Shown: in pieces, positions 55,414 to 62,646 of the stretch
Numbering within the stretch: position 1 is the first letter of the stretch
Layout of the letters: the number at the start of each line of letters is the position of its first letter
Source: Methanomicrobiales archaeon HGW-Methanomicrobiales-2
GTDB taxonomy: Archaea > Halobacteriota > Methanomicrobia > Methanomicrobiales > Methanoculleaceae
Length of the DNA stretch: 62,646 bases
Assembly (NCBI GenBank): GCA_002839645.1
Contig: PGYL01000007.1
Coordinates: 26,525-89,170, forward strand
Reading direction: 5' to 3'
Translations under genes and position numbers: made by a program
Notes under the pieces: model-generated
Database searches by the model: none
Told to the model about the DNA's origin: nothing
Seen by the model: the letters and a program-made list of their open reading frames with translations, nothing else

Positions 55414-56871
55414 ATGGATAGGATCGAGCAGTTCTCGATCATCGCACCCGACATCGGCAAAATCTTCAGGTTCATGAGCATCGCCACGGCGGTGCCGCTT
55501 ATCGTGGCGGTGATCTATCGGGAGTGGGATATGATCCTGCCCATGGCCTCCGTCCCCGTCACCCTGTTTCTCCTCGGGACGCTTCTTACCCGGATACCCC
55601 GGCGAGAGCGTGAGGCACCCCTATCCGCCGCCCTTATGGCCGTCGCCCTGATCTGGCTGATCATCGCGCTGGTGAGCGCCCTCCCGTTCTGCCTCGGGCT
55701 CGGCGTCCCGTACCTCGACGCAGTCTTTGAGGGGATGTCGGGGTGGACCGATACGGGTCTGACCATGATGCGGTCGGTCGACGACCTGCCCCGGACGATC
55801 CTCTTCTGGCGATCGCTGATGCAGTGGCTCGGCGGTATCGGGATCGTCGCCTTCACCGTCGCGATGGCTTCGCGGACCGGGCTGACCCAGTTCCGCCTCT
55901 ACCGGTCGGAAGGGCGCTCGGAGGCGTTGATGCCGAGCGTTGTCGCAACGGGCTTTGAGATGTGGAAGATCTACCTGGTGCTGACCGCCGCGTCGATCGG
56001 CCTCGTCCTCGTATCCGGGGTGCCCCTCTGGGACGCGGTGAATATCGCTCTTGTCGGGATCTCCACCGGCGGATTCTCCGTCCACGCGGAGGGGATCCCC
56101 TTCTACAACAACCCGCTTCTCGAGGTCCTTATCGTCCCGGTCATGATCGCGGGCGCCCTGCCGTTCAAACTCTACTACCTCCTCTACCGCAAGAAAGGCG
56201 TGCGGTTCTTCGAGGACCAGCAGGCACGCCTCCTCCTTATGCTCGTCGCGCTCGGGATCGTGGTGATAACGTGGGACCTCATCACGCTCAGCGCAACTGA
56301 CGTTCCTACCGCCATCCGCCAGGCACTCTTCATGTCGACTGCGGCGATCACCAGTACCGGGTTCCAGGTCGCCGCCCCGAACGAGTGGGCGAGCGTGACG
56401 GTCCTCTTCCTCTCGATGCTGATGGTCATCGGCGGGGCGTCGGGGAGCACCGCCGGCGGCATCAAGCTCTCCCGGGTCGTCCTTGCCTTTCAGAGCCTGC
56501 TCTGGTGGTTCCGGCGGATGCTCGTCTCCGGGAAGGTGCTCGTGCCTTTCAAGTATGACGGCAGGGTGATCCCGAAGAACGTCGCCGACCTCGAGGTCTC
56601 GCGGAACATGCTGATCATCATGCTCTACTTCCTGATCATCTTCGTCGCCACGATACTGGCGATGCACCTGCAGCCGACGTCTTTTGACTCGAGCAACGTG
56701 ATCTTCGAGGTTGTCTCCGCGATGAGCAACAACGGCATCTCCACGGGGTTCGTCTCGCCCGACATGACCGAACCGGCGAAGGTCCTCTTCATTCTGACCA
56801 TGTGGATAGGGCGCCTGGAGATCATACCGGTGATCATGCTGGTTATGGGCCTCCTCAGGCGGTTCGAGTGA
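55414..56871 (+). CDS. trkH: Potassium uptake protein, TrkH type
   Basis: 485 residues, about ten membrane segments. Four K+-filter-like pore loops around TDTGLTMM, STGGFSVH, TSTGFQVA and NNGISTGF, the repeated TxG pattern of TrkH/KtrB. Also MIGGASGSTAGGIKL-type segment VIGGASGSTAGGIKLSRV. It needs a NAD-binding TrkA partner, which is not in the window. TATA-like AAGTAGATAAG lies about 25-35 bp before the ATG. Confidence 0.93.
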   Translation: MDRIEQFSIIAPDIGKIFRFMSIATAVPLIVAVIYREWDMILPMASVPVTLFLLGTLLTRIPRREREAPLSAALMAVALIWLIIALVSALPFCLGLGVPYLDAVFEGMSGWTDTGLTMMRSVDDLPRTILFWRSLMQWLGGIGIVAFTVAMASRTGLTQFRLYRSEGRSEALMPSVVATGFEMWKIYLVLTAASIGLVLVSGVPLWDAVNIALVGISTGGFSVHAEGIPFYNNPLLEVLIVPVMIAGALPFKLYYLLYRKKGVRFFEDQQARLLLMLVALGIVVITWDLITLSATDVPTAIRQALFMSTAAITSTGFQVAAPNEWASVTVLFLSMLMVIGGASGSTAGGIKLSRVVLAFQSLLWWFRRMLVSGKVLVPFKYDGRVIPKNVADLEVSRNMLIIMLYFLIIFVATILAMHLQPTSFDSSNVIFEVVSAMSNNGISTGFVSPDMTEPAKVLFILTMWIGRLEIIPVIMLVMGLLRRFE

Positions 56872-56893
56872 GCCGCAAAAAAAGAGATATCGG

Positions 56894-57508
56894 TTACGCC
56901 TGCGGGTGCCGGGCGTAGAGGTCGTCCACCGCCACCCTGTCTCCGCCGTTCTTTGCGAGCAGGTCCATGTAGGCGTAGACGCCGGGGGCATCCTTCTTTA
57001 AGAGTGCCGGGGTGGTGTGGTAGAGCATGAAGGCATCGGCAAAGACCGCCGCCTCTCTCTCTTCACCGGAGGATGCACTGATACCGGTCAGGTAGGTTCC
57101 GGAGTTCGCGGCGAGCGCCGCAAAGACCGTGCTCTCCTCAAATCCCATGGTGCGGTAGACCCGGTACCCGACCTGCTCGGCAAAGGCCTCGTCGGCTTGC
57201 GACGGGTTCCTGTCCGAGCGGATGTAGATGGCGTTCTCTCCAGGGACATACAGGCCGCTCGCGGTGCTGTTCTGCTGCCGGAACACCGCATTCTCGCTGT
57301 CGATGTAGACGGTGAGGTTCTCCATAAACTCTTCTCGTATTTTGGTGCTCTGCTGCAGCACCAGGGCCTCTGCAAGTGCCGCTTCAGCGCCGCTTCCATC
57401 CCTGTTTTCCAGATGGAAACCGGCGACCGGGCTCACTGAGAAGGCCGAACAGACGATGATCAGAAGAATGATCGCCGCAATCAACCGTGATCGGAATCGT
57501 GGGTCCAT
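56894..57508 (-). CDS. Secreted protein of unknown function
   Basis: 204 residues from ATG 57508. Signal peptide (LIAAIILLIIVCSAFSVSPV, cleaved near 32), then a soluble domain: EFMENLTVYIDSENAVFRQQ, GLYVPGENAIYIRSDRNPSQ, AEQVGYRVYRTMGFEESTVF. The fold resembles small secreted hydrolases with a surface-anchored helix, but no His-Glu-x-x-His or other catalytic motif appears. Convergent with trkH. Its TATA box (AAAGTATATAAC) is within 57544-57559. Confidence 0.65.
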   Translation of the reverse strand: MDPRFRSRLIAAIILLIIVCSAFSVSPVAGFHLENRDGSGAEAALAEALVLQQSTKIREEFMENLTVYIDSENAVFRQQNSTASGLYVPGENAIYIRSDRNPSQADEAFAEQVGYRVYRTMGFEESTVFAALAANSGTYLTGISASSGEEREAAVFADAFMLYHTTPALLKKDAPGVYAYMDLLAKNGGDRVAVDDLYARHPQA

Positions 57509-57733
57509 GGTTTTCCCTCTGCTTAACAAGAGTTACAACCACATTGTTATATACTTTTTCAATTCTAAAAATCGAAATATAAATCTCCGATTATCGAAAA
57601 AACTGAAATTAGCCCCTTTTTCCATAAAAGGTGCCACCAGAAATACATCCGTCATCACAACAAAGTAGATATAGATCAAGTGTGCGAACACCATCCGACA
57701 CCTAATTACCCATGCAAGCGCATAGTAGAAACA

Positions 57734-58552
57734 ATGAAACAGATCGCCCTCTACGGGAAGGGGGGAATCGGGAAATCCACCACTGCAGCGAACCTATCGG
57801 CAGCACTGGCAGGGGAAGGGCTCGATATCCTGCAGATCGGCTGCGATCCGAAGCACGACAGCACACGGATGCTGATGCACGGGACCTGGATCCCGACGGT
57901 CCTCGACCTCATCCGGGAGCGCGGAGACGAGAGGATCACCGTCGATGACGTCGTCTACAAGGGATACCGGGGGGTGCGCTGCGTGGAGGCCGGCGGGCCT
58001 GAGCCGGGGATCGGGTGCGCCGGACGGGGCATCATCGCAACGTTCCAGCTCCTCGAACGCCTGGAGGCCCTCAAAGGAGATGTGATCGTCTACGACGTCC
58101 TCGGGGACGTCGTCTGCGGCGGGTTTGCGATGCCGATGCGGGAGGGATACGCGCAGGAGGTCTACCTGGTCACCTCCGGCGAACTGATGTCCCTCTACGC
58201 GGCAAATAACATTGCTAAGGCCATCGCCCGTCTCTCGAACCGGGTGCGGAGCAAATGCTCGCTCGGAGGCGTGATCTGCAACGCAAAGAACATCGAAGGC
58301 GAACGGGAACTGGTGGAGGAGTTTGCCCGCCGGATCAACTCCCGGATCATCGCCTACGTCCCCCGGTCCCGGGACGTGCAGGTTGCGGAGCTGCACAGGC
58401 AGACGGTCGTCGAGTACGCCCCCGAATCGGACCAGGCGGCGGTCTACCAGGAACTTGCACGCACGATCTATGGGAACGAAACGACGAGTATCCCCACCCC
58501 CCTCGAGATGGATGAACTCGAATCCTTCGCCCTCGAATTCGTCCAGGTTTGA
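57734..58552 (+). CDS. cfbC: Ni-sirohydrochlorin a,c-diamide reductive cyclase, reductase component
   Basis: 272 residues from ATG 57734. NifH-like ATPase: P-loop [38 protein letters not shown], and the two 4Fe-4S cysteines, GIGCAGRGI near 93 and [10 protein letters not shown] near 128. CfbC delivers electrons to CfbD for the step of coenzyme F430 synthesis that forms the ring system of 15,17-seco-F430; the absence of nif genes and the partner below rule out nitrogenase. Start follows an AT-rich leader. Confidence 0.93.
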   Translation: MKQIALYGKGGIGKSTTAANLSAALAGEGLDILQIGCDPKHDSTRMLMHGTWIPTVLDLIRERGDERITVDDVVYKGYRGVRCVEAGGPEPGIGCAGRGIIATFQLLERLEALKGDVIVYDVLGDVVCGGFAMPMREGYAQEVYLVTSGELMSLYAANNIAKAIARLSNRVRSKCSLGGVICNAKNIEGERELVEEFARRINSRIIAYVPRSRDVQVAELHRQTVVEYAPESDQAAVYQELARTIYGNETTSIPTPLEMDELESFALEFVQV

Positions 58553-59579
58553 GGGGTGCACCCTGACCGGAGCGCTCTCGGTGCTCTCGGAGGTACGGGA
58601 CGCGGTCTGCATCGTCCACGGTCCGGCAGGGTGCACACACCATAACTTCTCCCTCCTCCACGCCACACTGCTCGCAAACGACCGGCTCGAAGCCCCCCGC
58701 CTTCTCTCCACCCGCTTAACGGAGAACGATATCATCTTCGGGGGCGAAGAGGCGCTGGAGAAGACCATCGCACGGGCGCTCTCGCTCTCCCCTGCTTCCG
58801 TCTTCGTCCTCTCGACCTGCATTGTCGAGACGATCGGGGACGACACCGCGGCGGTCTGTGCGAAGGCCCAAGGCGTCCCGGTGATCGCCGTGCCGACCGC
58901 GGGGTTCCTTGGGGGGGTGTTTGAGACCGGTATCAGAAACGCCCTCGCTTCGGCAGCGTCGCTCGCCCGGCCTCCTGCCGAGACGACGCTCTCGGCAAAC
59001 CTGGTCGGCGAGAAGAACCTGGAGTTCGGCGTCGACGAGAACGCAGCCGAGATCGCACGCCTTCTTTCCCGGCTCGGCATCGGCATCAACCTCCGGTTCG
59101 TGCGGGGGATCGGCACCCGGGATATCGAACGCCTCGGGTCCGCCGCCGTCAACATCCTCAGAGAACCGGCGCTCCGGCCGGTCGGCGAAGACCTCCAAAA
59201 GAGGTTTGCCACGCCTTATGTGGACTCGTTCCCGGCCGGCCTTGCGGGGACGTGCCGGTTCCTCGAAGAGGTCGGCCGCATCTGCGGCATCGACGCTTCG
59301 GCCGCTGTCGAAGAGGAGCGCGCCTGCCAGGCAGCGATCTTTGAGAGGTTCGCGGACATCGCAGGGAGCCGGGTGCACTTCGTGTCTCCCCACCCCATGC
59401 TCGAGGCCGATCCAGATGCAGAGACCATCTGCACCGAATGCGCCGAAGCCCTCGGCCTCACCGTCGCCCCGGACGGGACCGCCATCCCCCTCCCGTACCC
59501 GGCGCCCGTCGGGACCGCAGGGCTCCGGCGGATGCTGCACCGGTGGAGGGTGCTGATCCGGGGGGAGCGGCGGGGGTAG
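58512..59579 (+). CDS. cfbD: Ni-sirohydrochlorin a,c-diamide reductive cyclase, catalytic component
   Basis: 355 residues from ATG 58512, overlapping cfbC by 41 bases in another frame. NifD-like: [16 protein letters not shown] and [14 protein letters not shown] carry the cluster Cys residues; [19 protein letters not shown] holds a third. CfbD works with CfbC in F430 synthesis, needed for methyl-coenzyme M reductase. The unusually long overlap implies tight translational coupling; an intermediate in-frame start nearer 58550 cannot be ruled out. Confidence 0.92.
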   Translation: MNSNPSPSNSSRFEGCTLTGALSVLSEVRDAVCIVHGPAGCTHHNFSLLHATLLANDRLEAPRLLSTRLTENDIIFGGEEALEKTIARALSLSPASVFVLSTCIVETIGDDTAAVCAKAQGVPVIAVPTAGFLGGVFETGIRNALASAASLARPPAETTLSANLVGEKNLEFGVDENAAEIARLLSRLGIGINLRFVRGIGTRDIERLGSAAVNILREPALRPVGEDLQKRFATPYVDSFPAGLAGTCRFLEEVGRICGIDASAAVEEERACQAAIFERFADIAGSRVHFVSPHPMLEADPDAETICTECAEALGLTVAPDGTAIPLPYPAPVGTAGLRRMLHRWRVLIRGERRG

Positions 59580-59659
59580 TTTTGGGCGGGCAAGCAGTCG
59601 TGACGGGCGAAATCGGTGGGGCAAGCCGTTTTCGGGCACCGAACCCCGGCAGAGGGTGA

Positions 59660-60000
59660 TCAGGCGGCCTCGTCATCAAGCATCTGCCTGACTGCGCCCC
59701 GTAGTTCCGGGATCTTGTTCCTGACAACGCCCCACACGATCTCGTTATGGATCCCGAAGTATGCGTGAATGAGGATGTCGCGCATTCCTGCAACCTTTCT
59801 CCAGGAAATATCGGCGTGTTCGCATTTCAGCGGTTCAGGGATGAGTTTGCCTCACCGATGACCATGAGGTTCCGGATCACTCCGTCCTGCACCAGGTCGT
59901 CTGCCAGGAACCCCTCGTAATCCATTCCCCTGGTATACCGCTCAATTCTCCCGATAGCCTCAAGGATATCATTGAGATAGAGACTATATTCCCGGGACAT
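59660..60000 (-). pseudogene. HepT-type (HEPN) toxin, frameshifted
   Basis: From ATG 60000, MSREYSLYLNDILEAIGRIE ... VIGEA reads as HepT, then runs into a stop; one base earlier the frame resumes as LIPEPLKCEHADISWRKV, AGMRDILIHAYFGIHNEIV (the RX4HXY RNase motif intact) and a normal end at 59660. Total length is 341 bases, so one base is missing near 59845-59850. HepT cleaves RNA and is silenced by AMPylation by MntA. It may be a real loss of toxicity or a sequencing error. It overlaps mntA by 17 bases. Confidence 0.85.
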
Positions 60001-60286
60001 ACCGAACGCTCCGGAGGATGTGCGGTGCGAGAGCCGGTTTTATGGCATCGCGGTCAACGAGGTCGACTCTTCTCCCGAAGAGGTCTTCGAGGAAGAACTT
60101 GAGGTCCATGTACGTGTCAAAGGAGCGCCCTCCTTCCTTGAACTCGATGAGGATATCGATATCGCTCTCTTCGCGCTCTTCGCCCCGGGCAAACGACCCG
60201 AAGATCCCGATCCGCCGAACGCCCAGGCTCCTGATCCGTTCGCGGTGTGCTGCCAGCGCACCGAGGATGCCGTCAGCCGTAAGCAT
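59984..60286 (-). CDS. MntA-type nucleotidyltransferase antitoxin
   Basis: 100 residues. Minimal nucleotidyltransferase: GIFGSFARGEEREESDIDIL is the GSX10DXD active site, followed by SFDTYMDLKFFLEDLFGRRV and a third acidic residue (VDLVD). In the MntA-HepT (type VII) module it AMPylates the HEPN toxin near the RX4HXY motif. Its stop falls inside the hepT start region. Since HepT here is broken, the antitoxin is orphaned unless the frameshift is an error. Confidence 0.9.
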   Translation of the reverse strand: MLTADGILGALAAHRERIRSLGVRRIGIFGSFARGEEREESDIDILIEFKEGGRSFDTYMDLKFFLEDLFGRRVDLVDRDAIKPALAPHILRSVRYVPGI

Positions 60287-60452
60287 ACCGTATCATACTC
60301 CTGTTACCCGCCCATCAGGATAACGCTTTTCCCCCCGAGGTTGTGCCGGCAGGCGTTCACCATCCCGGTAACGACGTTTCTCTCCCGGCATGCTCCCCTC
60401 ACGGCTCACCGTCGAACCGTTAACTGTCCATCTGCGGAGCGGTTTCATCGCA

Positions 60453-60706
60453 TCAGACCGCCCTCTCCACAACCGCGATCTCCTCCTCCGTCAGCCCGTA
60501 GAGTTCGTAGACCAGCCGGTCGATCTGCCGGTCGGCCTTCTCGCACGCTGCCTCCCGCCGCGGCCGCTCTTCCGACGGGACATCCTCGGCAAGCGCTTTG
60601 TTCATCATAAGGAGGCTCTCGACCAGGGCGACGATCCGGTCGCGGGAGGCGGGGAGGTAGGAGGGGAGGAGCAGGCCGGAGAGAGCGAGTGCCGGGAGAT
60701 GATGGT
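60453..60706 (-). pseudogene. C-terminal relic of a type IIG restriction-modification enzyme
   Basis: A minus-strand frame, closed upstream by TGA near 60710, reads LPASRDRIVALVESLLMMNK, then DRQIDRLVYELYGLTEEEIA and VVERAV to the stop at 60453-60455. This is the characteristic tail of Eco57I-like single-chain type IIG enzymes and related N6-adenine methylases. The remaining 900 or so residues are absent, so it is a relic. The rest of 60287-60832 shows no gene; AT-rich TATA-like DNA at 60766-60780 leads into the next operon. Confidence 0.65.
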
Positions 60707-60832
60707 GTCATGCCCTGCGCCCATGCGGAGTGGCAATGGAGGAAGGGTACGACAGCAACACATAACAACCATATAATTCATATCACTACACTGTAATCCA
60801 CATACAGAACAATCTGACCCTGACAGAGAGAG

Positions 60833-61411
60833 ATGGTGGCTATGGAGTTCACTATTGATGAGATTGCCGATAACCTCCCGGGTCTCGGTGTGGCAATCCT
60901 GCACCTACTGCATGCCGGAGGCAGATCCCCTGTCCGGGGGGATGTTATATTCCAGAAAGAACTCTTTCTCATCGGGGATTACATTGAACGGATCGGAGAC
61001 GACGCGGACTTCACTCCTCACATATTTGGGCCGTATAGCGAACCCGCTGAGGTTGCGCTGGACGAGCTCTCCTCCCTGGGTCTGGTCAGGAGAAACGCGG
61101 GAGGTTATACCCTCACCCCTGATGGGGTCAGGGTCTGGGAGAGGGTGCGCTCTGCATTTCCCAACGATGAGTCCGGGGCAATCGAAGATTTTAAGGCTTT
61201 TATCAACGACCTCAGCGTGGATGAGGTCCTCCTCTTCGTTTACGTCACCTATCCTGAATACACCTGTGAGTCTGCAAGATTTCGCGATATCCTGCGAAGG
61301 AGGAGGCCGCTCTCTGCCTCACTGTACCGGAAAGGGAAAGTAAGTCTTGAAAAAGCTGCGTTTCTGGCCGGGATGAACCTGGAGTCGTACCTTGATTACC
61401 TCAAGAGATAG
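60833..61411 (+). CDS. Winged-helix-like protein with a UPF0175-like C-terminus (probable antitoxin)
   Basis: 192 residues from ATG 60833 (ATG 60842 possible; GAGAGAG upstream). Residues about 5-105 resemble the winged-helix part of SocA/YwgA-type proteins: VIFQKELFLIGDYIERIGDD, FGPYSEPAEVALDELSSLGL, YTLTPDGVRVWERV. The C-terminus, ASLYRKGKVSLEKAAFLAGM then NLESYLDYLKR, matches UPF0175, a family of PIN-toxin antitoxins. The combined layout is unusual. It is 3 bases ahead of the PIN gene. The AT content is higher than in the core genes. Confidence 0.7.
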   Translation: MVAMEFTIDEIADNLPGLGVAILHLLHAGGRSPVRGDVIFQKELFLIGDYIERIGDDADFTPHIFGPYSEPAEVALDELSSLGLVRRNAGGYTLTPDGVRVWERVRSAFPNDESGAIEDFKAFINDLSVDEVLLFVYVTYPEYTCESARFRDILRRRRPLSASLYRKGKVSLEKAAFLAGMNLESYLDYLKR

Positions 61412-61414
61412 TGC

Positions 61415-61909
61415 ATGAAGATCTTTGATACATCATCCATCGTCTGTGTCTTTCGGGAGATAGAGTACCCAAAAATCCTGGATATCTGTGATGATCTTGG
61501 GTACCGGCTTAGCATCACCCCCCAGGTGTATGAGGAGATCACGGAAAACCCTGAGACTCTTCGATGCCTTGAGGCGTATGGGGGTGTCGAGATCATAGAT
61601 GACGGCGACACCGAATGTTCTGAGAGACTTGCCCGACGTTACCCCTGGCTGCACAAGGGTGAGATCAGTGTCATCTGTGCCGGCGTCGCGGAAAAGCGGG
61701 ATAAAAAACGATACTACTGCATCATCGATGAACGAGCCCGGAACCTGCGGGATAGACTGCAGATCAGGGTAACAGGCACCATCGGCCTCATACTCTGGGA
61801 AAGGGGGCGGCTTGCCCTGACGGGCGAGGAGTGCCAGGATCTCTACAATAGGTTTCTACAATCATCTTTCCACATCAAAAAGGAAGTTCTGCAGGAGTTG
61901 TTACGGTGA
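61415..61909 (+). CDS. PIN-domain nuclease (VapC/DUF3368-like)
   Basis: 164 residues. PIN-like acidic residues: IFDTSSIVCVFREIEYPKIL (first Asp), LHKGEISVICAGVAEKRDKK (Glu), IIDERARNLRDRLQIRVTGT (Asp/Glu and Arg). The last motif and its Gly-Thr-x-Gly-x-Ile-Leu ending are those of the DUF3368 PIN group, whose usual antitoxin is UPF0175, matching the gene in front. Probable RNase. Its stop codon overlaps the next start (GTGA), so the three genes are translationally coupled. Confidence 0.83.
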   Translation: MKIFDTSSIVCVFREIEYPKILDICDDLGYRLSITPQVYEEITENPETLRCLEAYGGVEIIDDGDTECSERLARRYPWLHKGEISVICAGVAEKRDKKRYYCIIDERARNLRDRLQIRVTGTIGLILWERGRLALTGEECQDLYNRFLQSSFHIKKEVLQELLR

Positions 61910-62646
61910 CAAAGGAAGTTCGAATCATCGATTACCTATGTGCGGATGATACCGACCTGAGGTCGCTCTCCGCCGATATCGGAGCGGGAAAGATTGCGAC
62001 ACCGATAAAGACGATAAACCCTCGCGACTTCTACACCGATACTGATTTCCCGCAAAACCTGACGAACCTTCACGAGACATACCTTAAGTTCAACGATGAG
62101 AGCCTGCACCGTATGGATGAGGATAAGGCATACTCCATGCAGAAGAACAAGGAGATCAGCAGGTGCAGAAAGAAAGCGCATGACTGCCCGGGTCTCTGCT
62201 TTGTGGAGTTCAAAACCGGCGGGCCGGAAGGCCGTTATCCTACTGCGCATGAGATAGATATCCTGGCCAACGCTGCCTACTCATACTCGGCTATCACGCC
62301 CATCCCCTCGGTTCCGAGGATGGGGCGCTCCATCAACAGGGAGAACATCGAAGGGTTTTTGCAATATCTCTCATCCTGTATCGAGAGCATCGAGGTCCGG
62401 AACAAAAAGTGCATCCTCGGGTACATGCCTTCAGCCACCGCTCTTTACACCCAGACAATCGTTGATTTCTACCTGGATCATGGGATCAATGCATACTACA
62501 TCGATTTCGATGGAACGATGGTTCAGAGCCATCTCGACTCCCTGAACGCGCTCAAGCGGCGCCTCAAGGTAAGAGGGTATGAAGAGAATAACCTCCTCTG
62601 CTATATCAACGTCAGTTTCGGAAAGGCCATCAACGACCAGAATGTC
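61906..62646 (+). CDS. Unrecognised protein of the three-gene operon (runs off the right edge)
   Basis: 247 codons open from GTG 61906 to the end of the window, with no stop. The start overlaps the PIN stop (GTGA). Seen: GPEGRYPTAHEIDILANAAY, ITPIPSVPRMGRSI, KKCILGYMPSATALYTQTIV and YYIDFDGTMVQSHLDSLNAL, i.e. alternating strands and helices with a Cys-rich stretch, ISRCRKKAHDCPGLCFV. This suggests a TIM-barrel-like or Rossmann-like enzyme, but I do not recognise a family and see no membrane segment. The lower GC than the flanking core genes points to transfer. Confidence 0.6.
   Translation, partial: MTKEVRIIDYLCADDTDLRSLSADIGAGKIATPIKTINPRDFYTDTDFPQNLTNLHETYLKFNDESLHRMDEDKAYSMQKNKEISRCRKKAHDCPGLCFVEFKTGGPEGRYPTAHEIDILANAAYSYSAITPIPSVPRMGRSINRENIEGFLQYLSSCIESIEVRNKKCILGYMPSATALYTQTIVDFYLDHGINAYYIDFDGTMVQSHLDSLNALKRRLKVRGYEENNLLCYINVSFGKAINDQNV

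Noticed and set aside
55621-56991. A 456-codon open frame opposite trkH
   Set aside because: Antisense to a gene with clear TrkH pore motifs; composition is Asp/Glu/Arg-rich noise.
57734-59579. Nitrogenase nifH-nifD pair
   Set aside because: Sizes, the lone reductase/catalytic pair and motifs match CfbC/CfbD of F430 synthesis; no nifK, nifE or nifB nearby.
61906-62646. Third operon gene as a tRNA-guanine transglycosylase or DpdA-like enzyme
   Set aside because: The strand-helix alternation and Cys cluster are suggestive, but I see none of the family's defining motifs, and the C-terminus is outside the window.

Overview
The window comes from a GC-rich, hydrogen/formate-using methanogen of the order Methanomicrobiales, most likely a Methanoculleus. 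Support: a presenilin-type protease whose two catalytic aspartates fall at residues 162 and 220, the positions reported for the crystallised Methanoculleus marisnigri JR1 homologue; the coenzyme F430 genes cfbC and cfbD; an F420H2 oxidase; methanogen-only families (DUF1890, DUF1894, DUF2193, DUF2180); an archaeal histone, RadA and FEN1; and AT-rich TATA boxes just upstream of many starts. I found no tRNA, rRNA, CRISPR array, complete insertion sequence or origin.

Layout. 1-15377 carries hisD, a very large frameshifted PKD/kelch surface protein, a HEAT protein, and an unusual density of tungsten/molybdenum genes: the start of one tungstate-binding lipoprotein (left edge), a MOT1-type molybdate permease, a molybdenum-storage-protein-like kinase-fold protein and a complete TupABC tungstate ABC transporter. 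Between them lie TrmO, an MscS channel broken by an in-frame TAG, a winged-helix protein and a stand-alone TiaS-like domain. 15621-20854 holds a lipoprotein, a metallo-hydrolase, a PAS-only sensor, an unknown protein and a hotdog thioesterase. 20991-26786 is a biosynthetic run (pyrG, GMP synthase subunit B, argD, hisC, AK6-type kinase, CDP-alcohol phosphatidyltransferase). 26793-30937 has TspO, a hybrid PAS/GAF histidine kinase, a relic of a surface-protein tail and a Cache lipoprotein.

30986-34007 (minus) is a compact operon, cysteine desulfurase - CutA - FdhD - DUF1890 - DUF1894, that joins a sulfur donor to the sulfurtransferase maturing formate dehydrogenase. 34122-39637 is dapL-lysA-RPA followed by radA-phosphoglycolate phosphatase. 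39773-45858 has a Thr/Pro-rich surface protein, a PRC-barrel protein, the histone with two perfect inverted repeats before its start, an HTH-CBS regulator, a GTPase and the presenilin homologue. 45907-57508 has fen1, DUF2193/DUF2180, aquaporin, a rubredoxin/TPP-enzyme pair, endonuclease V, FprA, phosphoribulokinase, TrkH and a secreted protein. 57734-59579 is cfbC-cfbD.

59660-62646 looks like a defence or toxin-antitoxin island of lower GC: an MntA antitoxin with a frameshifted HepT toxin, the tail of a decayed type IIG restriction-modification enzyme, then a tightly coupled three-gene operon (a winged-helix-like protein with a UPF0175-like tail, a PIN nuclease, and an unrecognised protein running off the right edge). 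This last operon is the best candidate for an undescribed system.
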